8,301 bases of DNA from JAGNLA01 sp964472265 (lineage in GTDB: Bacteria; Caldisericota; Caldisericia; JAAYUI01), in NCBI GenBank assembly GCA_964472265.1, contig CAYYJO010000076.1, positions 1-8,301 of the forward strand. Direction: 5' to 3'. The position numbers and the translations under genes are program-made. Within the stretch, counting starts at the first letter, position 1; each line of letters opens with the position of its first letter. The notes below the pieces were generated by a model. The model saw only the letters and a list, made by a program, of their open reading frames with translations. It searched no databases and was not told where the DNA came from. Shown here in pieces: positions 1 through 6,881 of this stretch.

Positions 1-2
1 AG

Positions 3-410
3 ACTGCAGCAAAGGGCAAAACGGCCGAAACCACTGAACCGGCAAAGACGGTAGCTTCGAAGAAGCAACCCGAAAAGACAGCTGCTGCAGCAAAAAAGCC
101 GCAGGAGAAGAAGCCGGCTGCAACTCCTGTAAATGCCGACAAGAAGAAGGAGCAGCCAAAACAGGCAACGAAGCCTGACGCAAAGGCAAGCACTTCCGGC
201 ACAGCCAAAAAAGCGCCAGCAAAACAACCAGAAAAAACCAACAAAGATATAAAACAGGAGCCAAAGAAACCTGAACTAGCAAAGGCTCCGGTAACAGCAG
301 AAGACGCCAAGCCAAAGCAGGCCGAAACAAAGGATAAACCAGCAAAAGACCAGAAGGCCGAGAAGCCCTCGAAGCAGGAAAAGGGCAAGCCAAAAACAAA
401 ACCAATAGCG
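3..410 (+). other. Disordered Lys/Ala/Pro-rich N-terminal extension of the sigma factor
   Basis: These 136 codons are continuous in frame with the sigma factor. By my count they contain about 37 Lys, 26 Ala, 17 Pro and 12 Glu, with no Arg, His, Met, Cys or aromatic residue. The pattern is an irregular run of KKP, KPA and AKK-like units, not a strict tandem repeat. The segment is strongly basic and is followed directly by an acidic block (411-480, rich in Glu). Actinobacterial primary sigma factors (SigA, HrdB) are known to carry Ala/Lys-rich N-terminal tails. That this one contacts nucleic acid or polymerase is inference. The start of the tail is outside the window. Confidence 0.85.
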
Positions 411-1649
411 ATGCCAAAAGAGACCGAAGACGGTATCGAAGAGGACGGCGAAGGTTTTGTTGAGGAAGAAAGAGAAGAGACAATCGAGCTGACGCAAAAA
501 GAGCTTGATGACGTCCAGTATCTTCTTGACTCAAAAATCAAAGGCATGACCGCCGAACGCAAGGCGATCAGGCAGAAGCTGCTCCAAACCCCTGAAATCG
601 TCAGAATGATCAGCCTCCACAAAAAAGACGGCGTGGTCAGCTACAGCGAGATCATGGAACTGATGGGGGCAATGAACCTCACGCCTGACCAGATCGACGA
701 ACTCTACACCGTCTTCACCGAAGCCGGCATCAAGTTTGGCGACGAGGATAAAACCGGTGAGGTTAAACCTGACGAGTTTGAAGAGGAAGAGGCTCCGGCT
801 TCAACATATACAGCCAATGAAGAGTCCGAGGTTTCAGACCCAATCAGAATGTACCTTCGCGAGATCGGAAAAATTCCACTCCTCACCCTTCAGGGCGAGG
901 TTGCGCTCTCCAAGCGTGTCGAGCAGGGAAACCAGGAAGCAAAGAAAAAACTGATCGAAGCAAACCTGAGGCTCGTGGTCTCGATTGCAAAGAAATACAC
1001 AGGCCACTGCCTTTCATTCCTTGATCTCGTTCAGGAAGGCAACATCGGTCTGATAAGGGCTGTCGAAAAGTTCGACTTCCGAAAGGGTTTCAGATTCTCA
1101 ACCTACGCCTCGTGGTGGATCAGACAGGCGATCACAAGGGCACTTGCCGATCAGTCAAGAGTCATCAGGGTTCCTGTCCACATGGTCGAATCAATCAACA
1201 AACTCACCAAGGTTTCAAGAGAACTCTATCAGGAACTTGGCAGAGACCCCAACTATACAGAGCTTGCCGAGAGAATGGGCACAACAACCCGCAAAATTCG
1301 TGAATACCTTAAGATTTCCCAGGAACCGCTCTCACTTGAAACACCGATCGGCGAAGAAAAAGACAACCGTTTGGGCGATTTCCTGCCCGACGTCATGATC
1401 AGGTCACCCGAAGAGGTGATCGTCAACAAATACTTCAGGGAACAGATGCATCAGATTCTGGCCATCCTCTCTCCGCGTGAAAGGGAAATCATCAAGCTCA
1501 GGTTTGGGCTTGACTCCGAATACCCGCACACGCTCGAGGAAGTCGGTCAGATTTTCAAAGTCACCAGGGAGCGAATCAGGCAGATCGAAGCAAAGGCGAT
1601 CAGGAAACTGCGCCAGTCGGTCAAAGCCAAGAATGCGCCGATGCTCTGA
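3..1649 (+). CDS. rpoD: Primary sigma-70 factor RpoD/SigA with long N-terminal extension, 5' end cut by window
   Basis: This is the housekeeping sigma factor, which directs RNA polymerase to -10/-35 promoters. Numbering from the Met at 411, region 1.1 is about residues 62-110, an acidic linker 110-142, region 1.2 begins at DPIRMYLREIG (143-153), and region 2 spans about 183-253 with FSTYASWWIRQAITRA. Region 3 is about 256-300, the 3.2 finger is TPIGEEKDNRLGDF (311-324), and region 4.2 with its helix-turn-helix is TLEEVGQIFKVTRERIRQIE (374-393). All regions of a group 1 sigma are present. The frame has no stop codon back to base 3, which adds at least 136 Lys/Ala/Pro-rich codons before Met411. 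No Shine-Dalgarno precedes 411, so the real start lies left of the window. The stop overlaps the helicase start by one base. Confidence 0.96.
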   Translation, partial: TAAKGKTAETTEPAKTVASKKQPEKTAAAAKKPQEKKPAATPVNADKKKEQPKQATKPDAKASTSGTAKKAPAKQPEKTNKDIKQEPKKPELAKAPVTAEDAKPKQAETKDKPAKDQKAEKPSKQEKGKPKTKPIAMPKETEDGIEEDGEGFVEEEREETIELTQKELDDVQYLLDSKIKGMTAERKAIRQKLLQTPEIVRMISLHKKDGVVSYSEIMELMGAMNLTPDQIDELYTVFTEAGIKFGDEDKTGEVKPDEFEEEEAPASTYTANEESEVSDPIRMYLREIGKIPLLTLQGEVALSKRVEQGNQEAKKKLIEANLRLVVSIAKKYTGHCLSFLDLVQEGNIGLIRAVEKFDFRKGFRFSTYASWWIRQAITRALADQSRVIRVPVHMVESINKLTKVSRELYQELGRDPNYTELAERMGTTTRKIREYLKISQEPLSLETPIGEEKDNRLGDFLPDVMIRSPEEVIVNKYFREQMHQILAILSPREREIIKLRFGLDSEYPHTLEEVGQIFKVTRERIRQIEAKAIRKLRQSVKAKNAPML

Positions 1650-3790
1650 TGGATCTTTCCAGGGAACTCAACCCGGCTCAGCTTGAGGCGGTAATGACAA
1701 CTGAAGGGCCTGTGGCAGTGTTTGCCTGCGCAGGTTCAGGAAAAACCAGGGTAATCACCTTCCGAATCGCACACCTTATCTCAGATCTTGGCGTTCACCC
1801 ATCAGAAATTGTCGCCTGCACCTTCACGAACAAGGCTGCCGGCGAGATGAAGCAAAGGATTGCCAAGCTCATTGGGTCTGATATCAAAGGCTTGTGGATC
1901 GGCACTTTCCACTCTCTGTGCCTGCGAATCCTGAAAGCCGACGGGCAGTACATAGGATACGACAACAAATTCTCGATTTTTGACGACGAAGACAGCAACG
2001 ACCTCATAAAACGCTGCATGATCGATCTGCACATCGACCCAAAAGTTGTAAACTATAGAAACGTAGGACAGGCCATCTCAAAAGCCAAGTATAGCCTCCT
2101 TACTCCTGATGAATACAACGCTAAAGCCTTCAACCCAATGCAAAGACAAATCGGCGCTGTCTACAGACTGTATCAAGATTCTCTCGATGAGATGAATGCA
2201 ATGGATTTTGACGACCTGATCAACAACACAATCAAGCTGCTGTCAATCGATTCGGTTGGCGAAAAGTACGCAAGGCAGTTCAGATATGTACTTGTCGATG
2301 AGCATCAGGACATAAACCCGGCTCAGGACGTTCTTGTAAAACTGTTTGCAAAATCAGGCAACATCATGATCGTTGGTGATGATGACCAGTCCATTTACCG
2401 TTTCAGGGGCGCAACGCCAGCAATCATGCTCGATTTCAAAAATGACTACCCGAATGCCAAGGTCATCAAGCTCGAAACCAACTACAGATCAACAAAAGAC
2501 ATCATCGACACAGCCCATAGGCTCGTTGAAAACAACAGAAACCGCGAACCGAAGCAACTTGTTGCAGCACTGCCGGACAAGGAACCCGTCAGACTCTACA
2601 CGGGACTTGAACCATCGGATGAAGCAAGTTTTGTTACGCAAAAGATAAAATCACTTGTCAGGGATGGCAGGAAATACAGCGATTTCTGCGTTCTCTACCG
2701 CACAAACGCACAGTCAAGGCACTTCGAGGATTCCTTCATCGCAAGCGGAATCCCATACAGAATTGTTGGCGGACTCAGGTTTTACGAACGTAAGGAGATC
2801 AAAGACCTCTTAAGCTATCTCAAAGCCTCGCTCAACCCAAAGGATTCCAACGCCTTCAAACGCGCCATTTCAATCCCAAAAAGGGGTCTGGGGCCAGCGT
2901 TCATGGTCGGTCTGGAGCTTGCCTCAAAATCCACCAGAACAACACTCGAGCAGTCACTCAAGACAATGGTCGAAAGTGGTGATGTAAGAGGCTCAGCGCT
3001 TAATGGTGCAAGGGAGTTCCTTGACGTTCTTGACGGAATCAGGGACAAAGCCAACAATGTGCCTGCAAGTCAGGTGGTTTCGTACATCATCAACCAGATC
3101 GGCATAATCGGTCTTCTCAAGGACGGAACTGAAGAAGGCCAGAGCAGGGCTGAAAACGTTGAGGAATTTCTCAACCTCTCTGCCGAGTTCGAAAAGGTCT
3201 CCGAGGATCAGAGCATCGACGCTTTCCTCTCAACTGTCCAGCTTTTGTCTGACATGGACAGCGTTGAAGCCGGGGTTGACAAAGTTATCTGCACAACAGT
3301 CCACCAGGCAAAAGGGCTCGAATTTCCTGTTGTTTTCCTGACCGGTCTCGAAGAGGGCACGTTCCCTCACCAAAGGTCGATGGAGGCACAGGAGGATGTT
3401 GAAGAAGAGCGAAGATTGGCCTACGTCGCCGTGACAAGAGCCAAAGAAATGCTTTTCCTGACAAACGTTGTCAATCGACAGCTCTGGGGATCGATGAGAA
3501 AATGCGATGCCTCCAGATTCCTCAAAGAGATGGATCCATCAAAATTTGAGCGCGATATGACCAGCAAGGCCATGCCAAAGATAAGCCGAGAACCCCCAAA
3601 AATCCTGCCAAAACGAGAACCAATCGTTGTTGAAGTCGGTCAGATCATCGACCACTCAGCCTGGGGTGAGGGTACCGTTGTCACAGTAAACGGTGACAAC
3701 GCCGAGGTTGATTTCAAGTCAGTAGGCAAAAAGCTACTAAACATGCGGTATGCGCCGATCAAGATAAAAAACACGCCCCCAAAATCTTGA
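1649..3790 (+). CDS. pcrA: UvrD/PcrA-family superfamily 1A DNA helicase
   Basis: This is an ATP-driven 3'-5' DNA helicase of the UvrD/PcrA family, used in repair, replication restart and removal of stalled complexes. At 713 residues it is typical of PcrA. The motifs occur in order: Q motif LNPAQLEAV (7-15), Walker A ACAGSGKT (26-33), Ia TFTNKAAGEMKQR (58-70), II VDEHQD (216-221), III VGDDDQSIYRFRGA (242-255), IV ETNYRST (276-282), V TVHQAKGLEF (550-559) and VI EERRLAYVAVTRAKE (586-600). A C-terminal Tudor/KOW-like domain (about 661-706, AWGEGTVVTV core) matches the PcrA tail that binds RNA polymerase. Motif II has His where the family usually has Tyr. The start overlaps the sigma stop (TGATG) with no Shine-Dalgarno, which suggests translational coupling. 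The Tudor-like tail favours PcrA over Rep. Confidence 0.95.
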   Translation: MDLSRELNPAQLEAVMTTEGPVAVFACAGSGKTRVITFRIAHLISDLGVHPSEIVACTFTNKAAGEMKQRIAKLIGSDIKGLWIGTFHSLCLRILKADGQYIGYDNKFSIFDDEDSNDLIKRCMIDLHIDPKVVNYRNVGQAISKAKYSLLTPDEYNAKAFNPMQRQIGAVYRLYQDSLDEMNAMDFDDLINNTIKLLSIDSVGEKYARQFRYVLVDEHQDINPAQDVLVKLFAKSGNIMIVGDDDQSIYRFRGATPAIMLDFKNDYPNAKVIKLETNYRSTKDIIDTAHRLVENNRNREPKQLVAALPDKEPVRLYTGLEPSDEASFVTQKIKSLVRDGRKYSDFCVLYRTNAQSRHFEDSFIASGIPYRIVGGLRFYERKEIKDLLSYLKASLNPKDSNAFKRAISIPKRGLGPAFMVGLELASKSTRTTLEQSLKTMVESGDVRGSALNGAREFLDVLDGIRDKANNVPASQVVSYIINQIGIIGLLKDGTEEGQSRAENVEEFLNLSAEFEKVSEDQSIDAFLSTVQLLSDMDSVEAGVDKVICTTVHQAKGLEFPVVFLTGLEEGTFPHQRSMEAQEDVEEERRLAYVAVTRAKEMLFLTNVVNRQLWGSMRKCDASRFLKEMDPSKFERDMTSKAMPKISREPPKILPKREPIVVEVGQIIDHSAWGEGTVVTVNGDNAEVDFKSVGKKLLNMRYAPIKIKNTPPKS

Positions 3791-3815
3791 CAAATCCAAA
3801 CTTTTAGACTAATCT
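3787..3815 (+). promoter_or_regulatory. Candidate promoter upstream of the secreted-protein gene
   Basis: A perfect -35 box TTGACA (3787-3792) overlaps the pcrA stop codon. A 17-base spacer leads to TAATCT (3810-3815), a weak -10 that keeps only the TA and final T of the consensus. The predicted start, near 3822, would leave a leader of about 60 bases. The box and its downstream bases closely resemble the sequence after the rluD stop codon. No transcript evidence is visible. Confidence 0.4.
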
Positions 3816-3824
3816 CCTGATGTG

Positions 3825-3856
3825 GTCTTGGTTTTTGAACCCAGACACGGGTTTTT
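3825..3856 (+). terminator. Terminator-like hairpin after pcrA
   Basis: GTCTTGGTT (3825-3833) pairs with AACCCAGAC (3838-3846), giving a 9-position stem with one T-C mismatch and the four-base loop TTTG. ACGGG and then five T residues (3852-3856) follow. It could end the rpoD-pcrA transcript. ACGG (3847-3850) and CCGT (3857-3860) can form a second small hairpin around the T run. If the promoter at 3787 is real, the structure would lie at the 5' end of the next mRNA and could act there. The stem is only moderately GC-rich. Confidence 0.45.
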
Positions 3857-3873
3857 CCGTATGAACACTTGAA

Positions 3874-3879
3874 AGGAGG
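3874..3879 (+). promoter_or_regulatory. Ribosome binding site that selects the ATG at 3885
   Basis: A full AGGAGG lies five bases before ATG 3885 but only two bases before the in-frame TTG at 3882. The spacing favours ATG 3885, which gives a normal MKKLL signal-peptide start. Confidence 0.85.
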
Positions 3880-3884
3880 AGTTG

Positions 3885-5630
3885 ATGAAAAAGCTCCTTT
3901 TTATCTGTGCAATAATAACCATGCTGTTCTCAGTCTGGATTCCAGTCACAAAAGGTGACGGCGAATACAAAACAAATCTCAAAATGCTCCTTTATACTGC
4001 ACCGGGTGATCTCGGAATAATTGTCAAAAACAATCTCGTGAAGCACTTCCCTTACATCCAGCAGTTTGACTCAATGGTGACATGGAGTTCAATGGAGTCC
4101 AAGCTCAGATACGAAGGCTACCACATCATCTGCCTGCTTGGTTGCGAAAAGGGAAAAAGCTACGACATTCCAGACAAGATTGAGCGTCTCATTTACCAGT
4201 ACGTCAAATGCGGAGTCGGCGGCCTAATCGTTTCCGGCGACATCATTGCTCCAGGCCAAAACAATCCTCTCATTGAAGAGCTTGTCGGCGCAAGACTGAG
4301 CGCTGAAAAACGCATAGGCATGACAATGGTTCGAGTGGTTGACGTCACCGATCCTTGTGTTAAAGACGTTGCCCAGTCTTTCCAGTGCGATCTCGGAACA
4401 ATCCGTGAGGCAATGGTTTTTCCGAATGCAAAGAAAATAGCGGTCACAAACGACGGCACGCCTGTTTACTGGAGAAATGTAAACGGCCAGGCAAAAGCTG
4501 CCTACATCAGCCTTGGCGACAATGGAGATGCCATCAACAATCTCGAAATTTCGAGACTGTTCGTCAACGTCATGTACTTCATCCAGGGATCGGGCTGGCT
4601 CCAGCCGTTAGAAGCACCTAGAAATGTCAGATGCATTCCGGGTGACAAGAAGGTAAAGATCGTCTGGGACACTCCGTTTGATCCATCAAAGATAGTCGGC
4701 TACAGAATTTACCGCAAAAATAAAGCTGACACCGAAACTTACAAGTGCATCCACGATTTCCCGGTAACCCTTGACCAGCCAAAAGAATTCCTAGATGAGA
4801 ATGTTGAAAACGACCAAACCTACATCTACAAGGTCTGCTCAATTGTTCCTCCAGACGAGATATTCACCTGCAGCAACGACTGCATAGAAACATTTACCAC
4901 TGTTACTCCTGCCAAACCAACAATCCAGACAGTCACACCAATTCCAGACCAAACCACAATAATTGGCGACAAATATATTGTAAGAGGCAAGGCGCCTCCA
5001 GGATCAAAAGTCCGAATTGAATACACGCTCCTGCCATCAGGCCAAAAGGGTGTTGTCGAAGGTGTTGCCGATGAAAACGGCAATTTCGCAATTGAAATTC
5101 CGGTTCCTCCAGGACAAACCGTTGAATACTACATCATCGTTGAAAACGAACTGGGTGACCAGACAAAACTAGGCCCTTACAGAGTCAACGCCACCATGCA
5201 ATCGGTTGTTATCGGTCTGACCATTGGAAGCTCAACTGCATACGTCAACGGTCTTCCATGGCCAGAAACCCTCACCCCTGCTCCATACATCAAAAATGGC
5301 CGAACAATGGTCAACTTCCGCTTCATCGGTGAACGTCTCGGTGCAGCGGTCGACTACTTCCCCAAAGAAACCGGAAAACTGGTTGAAAAAGTCACCTACG
5401 ACATGGTTTCTGGTGTCAAAGGCCCAATCCACATTGAGCTTTTCATAGGCAAGACGGAGTACATCATCAACAACGAGAGCAAAATCCTCGATGCTCCACC
5501 AGAAATCAAATCCGGCAGAACGATGGTTCCGATAAGGCTTGTCTCTGAAGCCATGGGCGCAAAGGCAGACTGGAACGACCAGTTCAAGCGTGCAACCATA
5601 ACCTATCCTGATCCAGACCTTAAACCATGA
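3885..5630 (+). CDS. Secreted multidomain protein with Fn3/Ig-like modules and copper-amine-oxidase-type stalk domain
   Basis: This is an exported protein of 581 residues and unknown function. Residues 1-24 look like a Sec signal peptide: two Lys, a hydrophobic core about 4-20, and no convincing lipobox. Residues 30-238 form an alpha/beta domain with alternating hydrophobic strands (YHIICLLG at 79-86, GGLIVSGDI at 112-120) that recalls ThuA/glutamine-amidotransferase-like folds. I see no catalytic triad, so that fold is a guess. Residues 243-340 resemble a fibronectin type III module (VKIVWDTPFD, VGYRIYRK). Residues 344-436 resemble a bacterial Ig-like module. Residues 440-575 hold the two half-repeats of a Cu_amine_oxidN1 stalk domain, NGRTMVNFRFIGERLGA (471-487) and SGRTMVPIRLVSEAMGA (543-559). 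Despite its name, that domain does not imply copper binding or amine oxidase activity. About ten Cys lie outside the signal peptide, so disulfides are possible. The stop overlaps cutA by ATGA. Confidence 0.85.
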   Translation: MKKLLFICAIITMLFSVWIPVTKGDGEYKTNLKMLLYTAPGDLGIIVKNNLVKHFPYIQQFDSMVTWSSMESKLRYEGYHIICLLGCEKGKSYDIPDKIERLIYQYVKCGVGGLIVSGDIIAPGQNNPLIEELVGARLSAEKRIGMTMVRVVDVTDPCVKDVAQSFQCDLGTIREAMVFPNAKKIAVTNDGTPVYWRNVNGQAKAAYISLGDNGDAINNLEISRLFVNVMYFIQGSGWLQPLEAPRNVRCIPGDKKVKIVWDTPFDPSKIVGYRIYRKNKADTETYKCIHDFPVTLDQPKEFLDENVENDQTYIYKVCSIVPPDEIFTCSNDCIETFTTVTPAKPTIQTVTPIPDQTTIIGDKYIVRGKAPPGSKVRIEYTLLPSGQKGVVEGVADENGNFAIEIPVPPGQTVEYYIIVENELGDQTKLGPYRVNATMQSVVIGLTIGSSTAYVNGLPWPETLTPAPYIKNGRTMVNFRFIGERLGAAVDYFPKETGKLVEKVTYDMVSGVKGPIHIELFIGKTEYIINNESKILDAPPEIKSGRTMVPIRLVSEAMGAKADWNDQFKRATITYPDPDLKP

Positions 5631-5944
5631 GCGAAGGCTTCATCGTTTACAGCCCCTACCCTTCGATGGATGAGGCAAAAAATGCAGCCAGACAGGCAAC
5701 CCAAAACAAGCTTGCCTTCTGTGTGAACATTTTCAATTGCACATCCATCTATGTTTTTGAGGGTGAAAATGAAGACCATCCAGAATTTGTCTGCTTTTTC
5801 AAAACCCTTGGTAGCAGGCTGGAAGAGCTCAGAAGATTCATAAAAAAGTCTCATCCGTACAAAGTTCCGGCAATAATAACACTGAAGATGTCGGATATGA
5901 ACACAAAATATCTCGACTGGGCAATTGCTGAACTCAAATGCTGA
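5627..5944 (+). CDS. cutA: CutA-like divalent-cation tolerance protein
   Basis: This is a 105-residue protein of the CutA1 family, small trimeric proteins linked genetically to copper and other divalent-cation tolerance; their biochemical role is still unclear. Family signatures visible are LAFCVNIF (29-36, usually ACV), SIYVFEG (40-46, usually Y-W-EG), FFKT (57-60), HPYKVP (76-81) and YLDW (95-98). The length fits the family core. Variations include Phe for the usual Trp before EG and Ala82 where PEI is common. It has no signal peptide, so it is probably cytoplasmic. The start forms an ATGA overlap with the upstream stop and has no clear Shine-Dalgarno, so translation is probably coupled. 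It overlaps the next gene by 7 bases. Confidence 0.88.
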   Translation: MSEGFIVYSPYPSMDEAKNAARQATQNKLAFCVNIFNCTSIYVFEGENEDHPEFVCFFKTLGSRLEELRRFIKKSHPYKVPAIITLKMSDMNTKYLDWAIAELKC

Positions 5945-6837
5945 TCGAATTTGACGGCGACCCTGTCAGGCTGGACGTTTTCCTGGCAAAGAGGATCGAC
6001 AGACTCTCAAGAACAAAGCTTGCCCAACTGGTAAAAGACGGCCAGATAACTGTTGACGGCGATCCTGCCAAACCATCATTCCTGCTAAAAGGTGGCGAGC
6101 AGATTGAGATCGAGGTTCCGAGACCGGAACCGTACGAGCTTGTGGCGCAAGACCTTGGCGTTGAAATAGTTCACGAGGAAGAGGATTTCCTTATTGCCAA
6201 CAAACCACAGGGAATGCTCACTCATCCGGCCGGACAGACCATCACGGGAACGCTTGTCAATGCGATGATGTTTCATTGCCAGGGGAAGCTGGCAAACATG
6301 GTCGGCGTTGAGCGTCCAGGCATTGTGCATCGACTCGACAAGGACACATCCGGTTTGATCATTGTGTGTAAAAACGACGTTTCAATGAGGGCTTTTGCCA
6401 AGATGTTCAACGAACGCAAGATGGGCAAACATTATTTCGCAATCTGCAAAGGGCACCTCTCGTCGGATCGTGTGATAATCAACGCCCCAATCGGACGAGA
6501 CACAACAGCAAGGTGGAAAATGCAGGTTCAGCCCGATGGAAGGGAAGCAATCTCAAAAGTCACCGAGCTGGAGAAGTTCAAAAGCTTCAGCTTTGTAATG
6601 ATAAAACCAGTGACTGGCAGAACACACCAGATCAGGGTTCACCTGACCTACATCGGCCACCCGATCCTTGGCGATCCTGTCTACGGCGGACTCGACCCAA
6701 ACTTTTCCTTGAACGGCCAGCTGCTTCATTGCGGAGAACTGGAGTTTGACTACCAGCTCAGGCATTATCACATAAAGACCGATCCACCAAAGATTTTTCA
6801 GGACACACTGAATGCTTTGAGGTTGACAAAAGTCTGA
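5938..6837 (+). CDS. rluD: RluA/RluD-family pseudouridine synthase with S4 domain
   Basis: This enzyme isomerises uridine to pseudouridine in RNA, most likely 23S rRNA. The N-terminal S4 RNA-binding domain spans about residues 9-60 (RLDVFLAKRI, LVKDGQITVDG). The synthase domain begins at about 72 and contains NKPQGMLTHP (88-97). The active-site motif HRLDKDTSGL (131-140) has its catalytic Asp at 134. The later GRTHQIRVHL motif follows, and GHPILGDPVYGG lies near the C-terminus. At 299 residues it is slightly shorter than E. coli RluD (326). The family also includes RluA, RluC and B. subtilis YlyB. The S4 domain and HRLDKDTSGL fit RluD, but the target uridines cannot be read from sequence. The ATG lies inside the end of cutA, which indicates translational coupling. 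Confidence 0.93.
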   Translation: MLIEFDGDPVRLDVFLAKRIDRLSRTKLAQLVKDGQITVDGDPAKPSFLLKGGEQIEIEVPRPEPYELVAQDLGVEIVHEEEDFLIANKPQGMLTHPAGQTITGTLVNAMMFHCQGKLANMVGVERPGIVHRLDKDTSGLIIVCKNDVSMRAFAKMFNERKMGKHYFAICKGHLSSDRVIINAPIGRDTTARWKMQVQPDGREAISKVTELEKFKSFSFVMIKPVTGRTHQIRVHLTYIGHPILGDPVYGGLDPNFSLNGQLLHCGELEFDYQLRHYHIKTDPPKIFQDTLNALRLTKV

Positions 6838-6850
6838 CAAAACCTAAACT
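6823..6850 (+). promoter_or_regulatory. Candidate promoter upstream of ychF-like gene
   Basis: TTGACA (6823-6828, inside the last codons of rluD) and TAAACT (6845-6850, four of six consensus bases) are separated by 16 bases. A second -35-like CTGACA lies at 6834-6839. Either could drive the ychF-like gene, whose ATG is about 30 bases further on. It is based on consensus match alone. Confidence 0.4.
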
Positions 6851-6881
6851 TGTCTTAGCTCCACGAAGGAGGTTGTTTTAG

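Noticed and set aside
411..413. ATG 411 as the start of the sigma factor
   Set aside because: The frame is open to the left window edge with biased, protein-like composition, and no Shine-Dalgarno precedes 411.
276..497. Minus-strand 73-residue hydrophobic, Phe/Leu/Trp-rich frame
   Set aside because: It is the reverse reading of the Lys/Ala-rich and Glu-rich codons of the sigma factor. AAG and AAA read backward give CTT and TTT, which produces false hydrophobicity. No ribosome binding site was noted.
3861..3872. Leader mini-frame ATG AAC ACT TGA before the secreted-protein gene
   Set aside because: Three codons without a ribosome binding site; indistinguishable from chance.
3882..3884. TTG start for the secreted protein
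   Set aside because: It is only two bases from AGGAGG. ATG 3885 has better spacing and a standard signal-peptide start.
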